The notes beneath the pieces are model-generated. The model saw only the letters and a program-made list of their open reading frames with translations. It ran no database searches and was not told the origin of the DNA. The translations under genes were made by a program, and so were the position numbers. A stretch of DNA of 64,000 nt, taken from contig JAUCBN010000055.1 of the NCBI GenBank assembly GCA_035048815.1, forward strand, positions 1,619,501 to 1,683,500, written 5' to 3'. Positions within the stretch are counted from its first letter, which is position 1. The number at the start of each line of letters is the position of its first letter. The DNA comes from Abelmoschus esculentus. Its lineage: Eukaryota > Streptophyta > Magnoliopsida > Malvales > Malvaceae. Shown in pieces: positions 33,875-45,800 of this stretch.

Positions 33875-35383
33875 GGCATCTCCATTTCTCTGCATCGACG
33901 ATGTAAGCTTGGATCAATCGAGAAAGAAGATCCAGAAGAGAACAAATTCTTCGGTTTCTTCGAATCTGTTTAGGTAAGCTTAATCTAGCTGGTTTTACTT
34001 TGTTTTTGTTTTCCGTTTGCTTTTAAGAAATTTTATTATATATTCTCTGATCTTAAGTTTTAGTGTCCGTTTTTACTGTTCTGAAGCTCTTGTAATAGTT
34101 AAAATTCAATTAGATGGTTCCTTGATTTGTTTTTCCCTTTGCATTGATATTCGAGTGATAACTTAGACTGAAGCATTAAAGATGTGCTTGGTTGTTGAGA
34201 AAATGACAGAAAATATAACTTTGGAATGTAACAAAATTTGAAGAGATTGTTTCTGTTTCTTTATAAACTGTTTGGTTGCTGAGAAAAGTACATGAAAAGA
34301 AGAAGAAGAAAAGGATAACCACTTATTTAGATTTATTGGATGTGGATTCTTAATTTCTTATGGTCGGTATTCTGGTTGGTTACTAGAGAGGTAGAGAACC
34401 AGTGCAAATGGAAAGTAATTTTCGTTTAGGCGTTTGGAAAGCCTCCGTGTGCTAGATTTGGTTGTAAATGTAATTACGCAGTTATGTCTTGCTTAGACAA
34501 CCATCATGGATCTCGTTGAATTGGGTAATTGGAGACCCAATTACACTTCAATTTTATAATTAATGTTATTTTAAAATTTAAATTCATATAATTGTGTAAT
34601 TACAATTTGTACCATCAAACATGAGATGGAGAATTACAACGTAATTACACTCTTTGATTTGAACATGTCTAGGGAATTAGAATTCATATTAATTATCTTG
34701 ATTATCTGTTTAGGCTGTATTGTATTCCATTCATACATGACACTTCTTATTAAATCCCATTCCTTATAGAACTCGTCTTTTATAAATATCTATATGGTTA
34801 CTCTATGAAATACAAGTCAGGTACCATCTTTACTGTTATAATCTTTGATAGATTTTTTAGAAAATATAACCAAGGATTTACTTTTGACATGGATATCTTT
34901 GTAAGATTGAGATTTTTTTGGGGAGGGGGGAATGAAGGAAATCCAGATCTTACTTATTAGTTTTCTGGTAGTCTGAAATAGAACATCACCTTTGACAGAT
35001 TTAATTTGCTCAAATAAGCTCAGGCTGTTGTTTGTTGGTCACGTTATTTGTTTCTTTCAAGTAAATTTCTGGAATTAATGCGAGACTAGGTGGCTTTTAT
35101 GAGAACATGTTATTTTTATCCATTGATTACTTTTTATTATGTCAACCATATATTGGTTCATGCATAAGATAATGATGCCGTTGTCAGAACTCAGAAGAAC
35201 ATCTAACCTGTATTTTCTTCATTCATGTAGGTTTGAATTTTAGAAAGCTGTAGAAGAAAGTGTTTCTAAGAATTTCGGAGCTAGAACAAAAGTAGACCTT
35301 TAAGTGCTGTTTGTTTTTGGTATTGGCTAACATATGAAGAATACTGATTTATCTTGTCAGCAATATACTATAGCCAGAAGCTA
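33875..35383 (+). other. 5' leader exon and intron of the GT4 gene
   Basis: A leader exon ends at 33973 with TTTAG followed by GTAAGC. An acceptor CATGTAG ends at 35230, so a 1.26-kb leader intron precedes the coding exon. Inside it, 34468-34656 has weak foldback character around GTAATTACG, possibly another old MITE. Confidence 0.55.
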
Positions 35384-38300
35384 ATGGAGGACCGTCACAG
35401 CATGGGACCATCACCTTTATGGCAAGGTAGCTTTAAGTCTAGTCTGTCTGGAAGATCAACTCCTAAAAGTTCCCCTACGTATAGGAGATTGAATTCAAGC
35501 CGAACTCCAAGAAGAGAAGTTAGAAGTGGCGCTGGTGCTACGCAATGGTTTAGGAGCAACCGTGTAGTCTATTGGTTGCTTTTAATCACTCTTTGGGCTT
35601 ATCTTGGATTTTATGTCCAATCCGGGTGGGCTCATAGTAATAACAAGGAGGAATTTTTGGGTTTCAGTGGTGATCCAACAAATAAACTTGTGGATGCCGA
35701 ACAGCAAACACGACGAGAGTTGGTTGCTGATGACAGTTTGGTTGCAATGAATAATGGAACTAATAAAACTCAGGTCTATGGTGATAGAAAGATTGATGTG
35801 ATTTTGGCCAAGAAGGGGAATGTTGTTTCATCTGGGAAGAAAAGGAGTAAAAGAGCAAGGCGTAATAATTTGCGCAAGAAGCGTGGTAAATTGAAGTCAA
35901 AGATGAACATTGAAAATGGTGTCACAGAAGGGCAGGAACAGGAAATTCCGCTGACTAATTCTACTTATAGATTACTTGTTGGTCCATTTGGGTCAGTGGA
36001 GGACAGAGTTCTGGAGTGGAGTCCAGAAAAGCGGTCAGGAACATGTGATAGGAAGGGGGACTTTGCACGCCTTGTTTGGTCTAGAAGATTAGTGTTAGTA
36101 TTTCATGAACTCTCAAGGACTGGGGCGCCGATTTCAATGATGGAGTTGGCGACGGAGCTTTTGAGCTGTGGAGCCACAGTATCTGCTGTAGTTCTCAGTA
36201 AGAAAGGAGGATTAATGTCAGAGCTTACAAGAAGAAGGATCAAAGTGATTGAAGACAGAGCAGATCTTAGCTTCAAAATTGCCATGAAAGCAGACCTTGT
36301 GATTGCAGGGTCAGCGGTTTGTGCAACATGGATTGGTAAGAGAATTATTGGAAATTGTTTATATTTTTTAGATATTACATATGATATGAAGCTCAGCTAT
36401 TATTTGGTACAAGATTGCTGCTTTCTTTTGGTCACATAGTGTTTTAAACTCATGGTACTAAGCATATGTGTTTGTGTATAATAATTGTGTTTGGACTTCC
36501 ATGGATTGTTCAAATTTGTTGATGGTGACTGGGGAGTAGCGCAGGCACTGCTTTGAGATATGTCAAAAATTCTTTATCTATATTCAACATTGTTCCTCTT
36601 ACACTCTGTTATTATTACCTGAACCATTTGTAAAGTATTGAAAATGTTTCTTAATTATGTGCATACGTGTCTCACTCTAGTTTCTGTTAAAACCTTATTA
36701 GAAAGCTTTATTTTATTTTATTTTTCATTTTTTGGTCTGCCTCCTTACATTATCTTTACTTCTTTAGTTGTTCATTTCCACTCGAACATAACTGTCATAG
36801 TCCCTGCAAGTACTGATTCATAATAATATGCTTATATTTGATGGTTTCAGATCAATATATTGCTCATTTCCCTGCTGGAGGAAGTCAAATTGCTTGGTGG
36901 ATCATGGAAAATAGAAGAGAATACTTTGATCGGTCAAAGCTTGTTCTAAACCGTGTGAAAATGCTTATTTTCTTATCTGAAATGCAGAGTAAACAGTGGC
37001 TTACCTGGTGTCAAGAGGAAAATATTAAGTTGAGATCTCAGCCTGCTCTTGTTCCACTTGCTGTTAATGACGAGCTGGCTTTTGTAGCTGGCATTCCTTG
37101 TTCTTTAAATACTCCTGCTGCTAGTCCAGCAAAGATGCTAGAGAAAAGGCAGTTGTTGCGAGATGCAGTAAGAAAAGAGATGGGTTTGACAGATAATGAT
37201 ATGCTTGTAATGTCACTAAGTAGCATAAATGCTGGAAAGGGCCAGCTCTTTCTTCTTGAATCAGCAAGCCTCGTGATAAATGAAGATCCTTTTGAAACCG
37301 ATTCTGAAGTTAAAAAGTCACTGAATATCAGGCAAGATCAATCTAGCTTGGTTGCAAAGCATCATTTAAGAGGTTTGCTTCAAAAGTCAAGAAATCCTGA
37401 TGTATCTTCTACTGAATTGCGGTTATTTACCTCTGTGAATGCCACGAATGCTGTCAGCATCAATGCAACTCACGGAAGGAAGACGTATGATAGCAAAGGA
37501 GCACAGGAACAATCCCTTAAAATTCTTATCGGTTCTGTTGGATCTAAGAGCAACAAGATACCTTATGTTAAAGAAATTCTAAGATTTTTGTCTCAGCATG
37601 CAAAATTGTCCGAGTCTGTACTCTGGACTCCTTCAACCACACGTGTGGCTTCACTGTATTCAGCAGCAGATGTTTATGTCATGAACTCTCAGGTATTTTT
37701 AGTTAAATTGCTCTTATTTCTTCTATTCTGTATGATAGATTTAAAGGTTAATGTTTGCCAACTTTCGTACGTTCCATAAGGAATTCTTTGCATATAATGG
37801 CCCTTTTATATTATTATCTAGCTCCATCTTCCACATAATAAATGCTTTGCTAGTATTGTTCCATATGAATGGGGTACAGAATTGTGCTTTTTTCTACTAC
37901 TTTTTTCCCCTCTCTCTCTTTACATTAATTCATTTATTTGCCTTATCCTGAATCTCTGATGTTCAACACATTGCTAAAGCACATAAGTGTCATTGATGAA
38001 TAGGGTAGAGAATTGTGCTGTTGATGTATTGATGAATATGTTACCAAGCCGCTGATTAGAACAGCTACATGATTTCTAGAGATTGATTTTGAATCTCAAT
38101 TCATATTCAAATTATATTCAACTTAGCTGATACTTCTTTCACAATTTTATTATTATTTGTTTTGAATTAAATGGATAATATGTGTACAGGGACTAGGAGA
38201 AACATTTGGGAGAGTGACAGTTGAAGCAATGGCATTTGGTCTTCCGGTAAGACATCGTTACGTTTCTGATTTGTTTATGCCTCCGTGTGATGGATATTTT

Positions 38301-39043
38301 TGAATGTATTATTGCTTAAGCTTTTGATATCATGTGCTATATGAATATCAACTGCTATGCGTTAATCATAAAATCCCATGATTTATTAGGTTGTATTTCA
38401 TCCTTTGTAGTTGTCTTCATCTTCATAATTCACCTGCATGCATACATACATCTTGCAAATTTCTATTTGTATATTGTCACGTCTGAGAAGAGATAGGGTC
38501 ATTAATCTCACATCGGAAAAGAAAAAAGAGATCTTGGTATATATAAACAGTGGTATTGCACATCCTATCAAACGTGTCTTTTAGGGAGAGAGTAATAATT
38601 CTGTGACAATATATACTTCCAAGTGCAAATGCATGCACCTAATTTGAATATTAGGGTTGATTTCATAAAAGTGAGTTTGGTTTTCTTGTTCATTTGTGTC
38701 CTAAATCGGGAAGCCAGCACCCTTCATTCAGCTCTCTCTAGATTTGGAAATGGAAATATAATTGGTATATTGAAAAATGTACATGACTTGGTTACAGGTT
38801 TTGGGAACTGATGGTGGAGGCACAAAAGAGATAGTTGAGCATAATGTGACAGGGCTTTTGCACCCGATGGGGCGTCCCGGAACGCGAGCTCTTGCCGAAA
38901 ACCTCGATTTTTTGCTGAAAAACCCGAATGCAAGGAAGCAAATGGGGATGAATGGAAGGAAAATGGTAGAAAGAAAGTATCTGAAGCGGCACATGTACAA
39001 GAGATTTGTAGAGGTTATCACCAGGTGTATGAGAAGCAAATAG
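35384..39043 (+). CDS. GT4-family glycosyltransferase, type II membrane protein (At3g15940/At1g52420-like)
   Basis: Four coding exons (35384-36335, 36851-37692, 38190-38246, 38798-39043) give 698 residues. The N terminus is a basic Ser/Arg-rich cytosolic tail, then one membrane span at about 61-79 (VVYWLLLITLWAYLGFYV), typical of Golgi type II enzymes, then a charged stem with a Lys/Arg-rich patch. The first Rossmann half includes LVLVFHELSRTGAPISMMEL. The C-terminal half carries the GT-B retaining-enzyme motif GLGETFGRVTVEAMAFGLP, whose EX7E pair is about Glu602 and Glu610, then GTDGGGTKEIV, which binds the nucleotide sugar. It resembles Arabidopsis At3g15940 and At1g52420. I do not know its acceptor. 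The ATG is the first after the acceptor region; upstream in-frame codons contain no ATG. Confidence 0.9.
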
Positions 39044-39287
39044 AATCATGGATCACTCTCATTCTTTAGTTGATTTTGAACATAAAACAATAGCCAAGTA
39101 GATTTTTGTAATTTCTATCACATCATCTCAATTTCTGGGATATTATTTTCTCGGAAAATTGAAATTTTTTTCCTTTGATATGAGAATAAAAGAAAGCATT
39201 GCAGATTTTGAGATTTGGATGAAGCATCTTTCAAAAATAGTTACATGAAAACCAACTAAAGTGCATATCAAGTTCAAATTAGTATTA

Positions 39288-39420
39288 CCTCCGTCCTACT
39301 TTATTTATCCAATATTGTCTTTTTTTGTCAATTTTTTTTAACTTTTAACTCATTATAACTTTAAATATATTATTGATAAAAAAATAAAAAAATATATATT
39401 TTAAAAACATTTAATCAAAT
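39288..39420. mobile_element. Truncated Stowaway-like MITE
   Basis: It starts TA-CCTCCGTCCTACTTTATTT, the CTCCCTCCGTCCC type of Stowaway/mariner terminus, and continues with TTTTTTTAACTTTTAACTCATTATAA, similar to the element at 57203. No matching right end was found. Confidence 0.5.
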
Positions 39421-39673
39421 AGTTTAAACCTTTAAAGTTTAAGGTTAGAGTTTAGAGAATTAGGTGTATAATGTATTTTTTAGGGTATATGATTTAGGAC
39501 GTGAAAAATTAAGGATAAAATTTAAATATTTTTTAGTTGGGAAAAAATGTTGTTTTATATAATACTTTGATAAATACAAATCATAAACATGAAATTCAAA
39601 GTAAAAAAAGCGACAATATTGGGCAGCACATGGGACAAATTATTAATACAAGCAAGTAGCGTTCCTAGTGGGA

Positions 39674-40978
39674 CTAAGCAGCTAGAGTAAAGTTGAAGTT
39701 GGAACATGTTGTTTGTCGGAACAGGAGGGAAGAACTGAATCCAAGCCTGGATGCTGCAAGATCAATCTGCACAAGATTGTCCTCCATCTGATACCCTCCG
39801 ATCTCGATCGACGTTGTCGGATCCAATCCTCCATCCACAATTCCTAAACATAAAACACCATTGTCAACTTGCACCATTGAGTTTGCTCCAAATATCCTCC
39901 ACACCACTCTGTTCGGCAGCATGAGATCGATTTGTGGCACTGCTGGTCCAACACGGCTGCTGCCGAAGCTTTTAGCATCGAAACATGTACCGAAAGGTGC
40001 CACGGAGGGAACCGTAGGAACCATTGGAATTTGCTTGATAAATGCTTCCACTACTGCTTTGTAGATGGATGTTTCCATCACAGTGTAGGGAACAACAGTG
40101 CTGATCTTTGTTCCACCATGGCCTTCTTTGTTAATATAAAGTAAAGTTTTGTTCAATGCTACCGGTTTTTCATTGACGGCGATGCCGGTAACTCCGATGA
40201 AGTAGTCCGAAGATGGCTCGCCTTGAGCTGAAACCCCTGATGTTTTGACAGGATTGAGAATGAGTGGAGTGTATACGAGAGATTTCGATATATCGATGTT
40301 CGAAGGAAGAAATGTGTACGGCCCGTCACCGAAGACGACGATGCCATTCGATGAACTCAAACAAACTGCGAATTTTCTAGGGAAACTGAAAGCAGCAGAG
40401 AATTGGGAAGGCATTGAAATCTTGGTTCTGCCTAGACCCGCCACACCTTTGACACCACTAGCCAGACCTTCCATCAGAAAAGATGAACCACAAGTGAACA
40501 TAAATTTGGGCACGGTGACAACTTCACCCGGACTCTTTCCATCTGTCGATCGGACCGATACAACATCTTGCGCAACCTCACCAATTGTGGCAGCAGATTT
40601 AACGTTGTTGGTCGGGAAGAGATTGCAACTATTATTATTGCAGCCTGGCTTAGGTGCATCGAAACAAGTTGCACATGACGGCGAATAAGCCAAGTTACAC
40701 GAAGCCGAGTTACAAGGGACAGGTTTATAGGAAGATGAGACGTAGCCGTTATCGCAATCAACCCAGAATGAGTCACCTCCGACGTCAACTGTCAACTTGA
40801 CAGGCACTAAAGGTGTTCTTTGCCTGATTTGAGTGATATATTGGAGAGTTGATGCATCTTTTGATAGAGGAATGACTAGTGCCTTAGGCCTAAAGGAAGC
40901 TTGGACAGAAGGAGAGACAATGAAGAAGAAGAAGAAGAGAGAAGCTGAAACAAGAAGGAAGTTGGTTGAGGCAGCCAT
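39674..40978 (-). CDS. Basic 7S globulin / EDGP-like secreted aspartic-protease-like protein
   Basis: An intronless 434-residue secreted protein of the A1 (pepsin-fold) family, of the inhibitor-like plant branch (basic 7S globulin, EDGP, xylanase inhibitors). A signal peptide covers about residues 1-27, with a run of five Phe. The first active-site motif, normally DTGS, is here VDVGGDSFWVDC (around Asp65), and in the second half the expected DSGT is replaced by the sequence around VPYTVMETSIY, so it should lack protease activity. Many cysteines (CNSASCNLAYSPSCATC, CNNNSCNLFP) fit the conserved disulfides. Family members bind and inhibit microbial glycoside hydrolases in the apoplast; that role here is inference. 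A TATAAG box lies on the minus strand at 41017-41022. Confidence 0.88.
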   Translation of the reverse strand: MAASTNFLLVSASLFFFFFIVSPSVQASFRPKALVIPLSKDASTLQYITQIRQRTPLVPVKLTVDVGGDSFWVDCDNGYVSSSYKPVPCNSASCNLAYSPSCATCFDAPKPGCNNNSCNLFPTNNVKSAATIGEVAQDVVSVRSTDGKSPGEVVTVPKFMFTCGSSFLMEGLASGVKGVAGLGRTKISMPSQFSAAFSFPRKFAVCLSSSNGIVVFGDGPYTFLPSNIDISKSLVYTPLILNPVKTSGVSAQGEPSSDYFIGVTGIAVNEKPVALNKTLLYINKEGHGGTKISTVVPYTVMETSIYKAVVEAFIKQIPMVPTVPSVAPFGTCFDAKSFGSSRVGPAVPQIDLMLPNRVVWRIFGANSMVQVDNGVLCLGIVDGGLDPTTSIEIGGYQMEDNLVQIDLAASRLGFSSSLLFRQTTCSNFNFTLAA

Positions 40979-41032
40979 TGTTGTGTTTGTGAAGAGATAT
41001 TGATAGAAGATGTCTACTTATAGTGGCATGGG

Positions 41033-41057
41033 GCAATGGCAATGGCAATGGCAATGG
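41033..41057 (+). repeat. (GGCAAT)n hexamer repeat
   Basis: Four copies of GGCAAT lie just upstream of the basic 7S globulin-like gene, next to its TATA box. Confidence 0.9.
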
Positions 41058-41227
41058 TAATGATGGGCGGCGACTCTAGCCAGTTTTATCCGAGTTGGCG
41101 AAGTTTGACCATGGACTCAGCCTTTTTTCAAATACTTGTTTTCCATGTAGGCGGCAAATCTAGCAAGTTTTAATACTATGGGTGGGGGATAATGCACAAG
41201 AAGGTATAATTGAGAAGCGATAAAAAA

Positions 41228-41416
41228 AAATTAAATGGATTTAGTTTATCATATTATTTATTATCTTAATTAATAAAATTATTTATTTTAAATAATTTTT
41301 TATTTTTTATACGTAAATAAAAATTTAATGATTATTTAAAAGTTATTATAAAATATATAAATTTTATTAATTGAGATTATGATTAATATAATAAATTAAA
41401 TTTATCTAATAATTAT
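41228..41416. mobile_element. Foldback MITE, family F copy 4 (worn)
   Basis: Left arm AAATGGATTTAGTTTATCAT and TTATTATCTTAATTAATAAA pairs with the inverse of the right arm (AAATTTAATTTATTAT, AATCTCAATTAATAAA). The arm pattern matches the family at 26038 and 29402, but is more AT-rich through decay. Confidence 0.6.
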
Positions 41417-42700
41417 TTTCGATCGGTTGCCATCCGATGGCTTTTTTTTCTTTTCATTTGGGTTCTTTTACCCTTGTCCAAGGCAAACCAGTTTCATCTC
41501 CATTTTTCTTTTGTTTAAAGACACTTTGATCTTATATTATTAATCGTTAATCGAATTTATCAAAAATTAACTGACTGAATTAATTAAAATAATTTTGATT
41601 CGGTCGATTAATTCAATTAAAATCGAATAATATTAACTCCTATATCTCTTTATAAGTAGAAGTAAAAATAGATTTTATCCAAAAATTTATAATTTTTTTC
41701 TTCAATTTGAGTATTTTTGAATTAAAGTTGCTTTGGTTTTGAATCATTCCACCTTCATATTTTTTAATTTATTTTTATATTATATTTTATATTTTTATCG
41801 AGAGAATTTAAGTTTAATTATTGAAAATGACACAATTACAAATACAAAAATATATATGTTAGAAAATGGATTATATTTTGATACATAATTTTTAATAAAA
41901 CTTTTTATATTTAAATTATAAAATTTAAATCTTTAACCCTAAATTATAATAATAAATTTTGAGTTTTATACTCTACTCTACGCTTTAAATCTTATTTAAA
42001 AAATACACTATACTTTAACTTATTGATATATATATATATTATTTTTAGAAAATAATATTCTATTAATAAGATTTATCGACCTTTCAAATAATATTTTTAA
42101 CTTTTTTTAAATATATACGATCAATATTTTAAAAAATATATTAATCTCATCTCTTTATTTTGTTGGAATAAAAAAACAATTTATTTATTTTTCTTTATAT
42201 TACTTTTAATTAATAATTTAATTTATATGATAAAATAATAAATGAAAATTTACTATCTTTTAAAATGTTTTATATTAAAACTAAAAATCATAAATTTAAA
42301 CATTTAACCAATATTTAAATATGAAATATTAAAACATGTAATAAAATTATTTTTAAAAATAAAACATTTAATAATTATTCATGAATTAATAAACACCGCA
42401 AGCCTATTTATAAAACATATTTAATATAAAATTTATACGATTTAAAATTTAAGATTTATAACTAAAATTTATAATTTTAAGAATAAAATTAGAGGTTAAA
42501 AATTTCTCTTTTTAAAAAGTAGATATATAAATTTATGTATATTTTAATAATATTTATTATTATTTGAAATATAATTTTATTTTATCAAAATTAAAAAGGC
42601 ATAAAATATAGAAAAAAGGACAAAAATATTCCTCGCCTTTTAACTTTTTTTCTTTTCTTTTTCGGAATAATAATTTATTTATTTTTAGGCTTCTTGTTTA
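41417..42700. other. AT-rich spacer upstream of NAA15
   Basis: Extremely AT-rich sequence without a gene I can support. The last 100-150 bp should be the NAA15 promoter and leader; a pyrimidine-rich stretch (CTTCGTCTTCTCTTAC) at about 42735 is a likely leader. Confidence 0.5.
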
Positions 42701-42862
42701 CAGTAGGGTTGAAGAAGCAGATAAACGCCACCACTCTTCGTCTTCTCTTACAAACCCTTGACTCTCCCTTTCTATTCCTTGATCTCAAAAGCTTTTCCCC
42801 CCTGTCGTACGAATCTTAATCTTTCTCCAACGAGTTTCTAATTTTCTTCCTCAGAGAAAACA

Positions 42863-45800
42863 ATGGGAGCTTCCTTGCCTCCGAAAGAAGCTAACCTCTT
42901 CAAACTCATCGTCGTAAGTCTTTGATTCTCTTGTCTCTATTATGTTTCAAGTCGTGTTTCTAATCGGTATCGATTATCGTATTGTTGTTTTCTTCAAATT
43001 TTATGTTTATTGGATCGCGCTTCTTTTATCGTTTTGTTCTTTGCTTGTAAAAACCTAGCTGGATGAGGGTCTGTTTGGTTGCTGAGGGAATCTTTGGGTA
43101 TTGAATGAGAAATAGGAATGTGAAGTATATGTGTTTGTTTTCCAGTTAGTTTTTAGTCAATTTTTGTATAAATTAAGTTAATTTTCCGGTTTAGCTATTG
43201 AAGCTTAATTAAGTCAATCGCTTTTGCTTAAATTAGGTCAATGAGTTCATTTTTAGAAATAAAATGTAAAAAAAGTTAAAATTTTCTTTGTTCAGGTTAG
43301 CCAATAAAATGTGAATACTTATTTATCTTAAGAACTTGTTTGTATTAGATATAAAATACGTATGGAAGTTTTCTGTGAGTCTCTCTCACCCTCTCTGCCC
43401 TATAATATTAGTGAAAGCTAGAATTGTCTATTCTTTCCCCTTTTAACTTCCTATGGTGAATAAACTCTTTACAGAGTTTCCCTCTTAGCATGATTTCAAT
43501 GCAATTAAATTTTATATGCTACCTGTACTCTAGCTAATTCTCATTATTTATTTTTATATTATTGACTTAGAGGTTCATGTGCTCTTGCTAAAGCTCTTGT
43601 ACAATTTTTTGTCAATGTAGAAATCATATGAAACTAAGCAATACAAGAAAGGACTGAAGGCTGCGGATCAGATACTGAAAAAGTTTCCTGATCATGGAGG
43701 TAGTTTAATTGATGTACTTTTCCGGCCTAGATGCAACTGTTTACTGTTTATATTTACATGGTTTTTCTGATGAACCCTCTGAAACAAAAAAAATACTTTA
43801 TACATACACGGAAAAGGGGTTATTAGTGTTGGTGGTGCCCATGTTACCAGTTTGAATTATATTTACAAAGATACCCTTCAACTGGACATATCGTTTCTTT
43901 GGGTTTGTTTATCATGTCTTATGATAGCTGTCATTTACATTTTTTGAAAGCACTAGCTATATAGTGATTATTCCATGATGTATAATGCTTTATCTTGGAT
44001 GGTTTTTATTTGATATTCGTTAATGTATTAACTATTCTTGATATAGTATAAGTTGTTTTCCTTTGCATTTTATGTAATATACCCATCTATGTAAATAAGC
44101 AGCTTCAAAGTAGTATTTTATTTGCTTACTTGTCAACCTTTGCATGTAATAGTTGTTCAGGTTAGCCAATATGCTATTGTATTTTATGTGGCTTGGTATT
44201 CATAGTAGAAATCCTAAAATTGATAGAGATTATTTTATAATCTTAAGAAAGTTGTATTTTATACTCTATACCAGTCTTACTTCATGTTGCGTATTGTGTA
44301 TTGTTTTTATGGGATTTTATTCCTTATTGTCAGAAACATTGTCGATGAAGGGGTTAACTTTAAATTGCATGGATCGTAAATCTGAAGCATATGAACTTGT
44401 CCGGCTAGGTTTGAAGGTTGTCTTGCTTCTTTTCTTTCAACCCGTGTAACGTCAAAGCGCTGTCAGTCTTTCCTAACATTGTTTTCTTGTTTGTCTTAAT
44501 GTAGAATGATTTAAAAAGTCATGTTTGCTGGCATGTTTATGGTCTTCTCTATCGCTCTGATAGAGAATACAGGGAGGCTATCAAATGCTATAGAAATGCT
44601 CTGAGAATTGATCCAGACAACATTGAAATACTACGAGATTTGTCACTCTTGCAGGTTTTCCTAAATTACCTTTTGATTTTTTGTACTTCAAGACTCTGTA
44701 TTTAATCTAAGAATTATGCTTGATCAATGCTCAAGTTTGAATTTTCTTGAACCATTTGAGTTTCTCTTGTAAGCTTTGTGGTTGGCGTACAAGTTTTTTT
44801 TTCCATTGTGGAATTTAACAAATCTTAACTATTGGGTTCTAATAGGCAAGTCAATATTGCAACTGAATAATATGACTGGATGAAAACCCCAAGACAAGGC
44901 AAAAAATACAGGTGAAAATGAATTCTAAGAAATTAATGCTGTTTAAGTTTACTTGAAGATATTTTAGTAGGTAGAAAGAACCGAGTTATATTGAGATGGT
45001 AACAAAGCAATGAAGATGTTTCAAAAAATTGAACTTGTAGAGATAATGAATTAACCAGTGAAGCTGTATGAGACCATGAAAATATTCTTAAGCTTAGATA
45101 AGATGGCTTGTTTTTATTTTTTCAAATTTGGACAACAGCTTTTATAGAAAAGTTTATCGCTTTAATGGGTGTACAGAGTTTCTGGTGGACATCATCTGAT
45201 ATATGGTGGCATATTTTTGACTGATGATTCAGATTTAGCATCTTAACAGAAGGTTTTGTTTTGATGTCCTCACAAAATAAAGTAGTTTGCCGAAGCAACC
45301 AGTTTCATTTACCTTTCATTCTTGTTATACTGCCTTTGTACTAAGATATTATATTTGATTTTATTATTTGGATCTGGACATGGTTTTACATTTTGAATTT
45401 TCTGTTACTTCTCATTTCAGTCTGTCAGAAATTATTATATTTTTATATATCTTTTTGTTGCAGGCACAAATGCGAGATTTGACAGGATTTGTTGAGACAA
45501 GACAACAACTTTTGACTTTGAAACCAAATCATCGCATGAACTGGATTGGCTTTGCTGTAGCTCACCATTTAAACTCCAAGTATTTGCCATTCTTTATATT
45601 CCTTAAAAAAGATCCATGCTCATGCTTACATTTCAGTTTCTGTGTCTTATTTTGTGAAACATGTCTAAGAATATTATTGTTATGCTATATTTGGAGGTTG
45701 TAATTGAAGTGCTTGTTATTATTGTAGATTTGAAACATTTGTTCATATAATTAATGTCATTAGATTAAATGCATTGAGATCAGAACTCTTATGTTTCTAA

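Noticed and set aside
38478..38610. CTCACATCGG followed by TATATATAAAC in a GT4 intron, like an LTR or snRNA promoter
   Set aside because: No snRNA follows and no LTR ends, primer-binding site or direct repeat were found.
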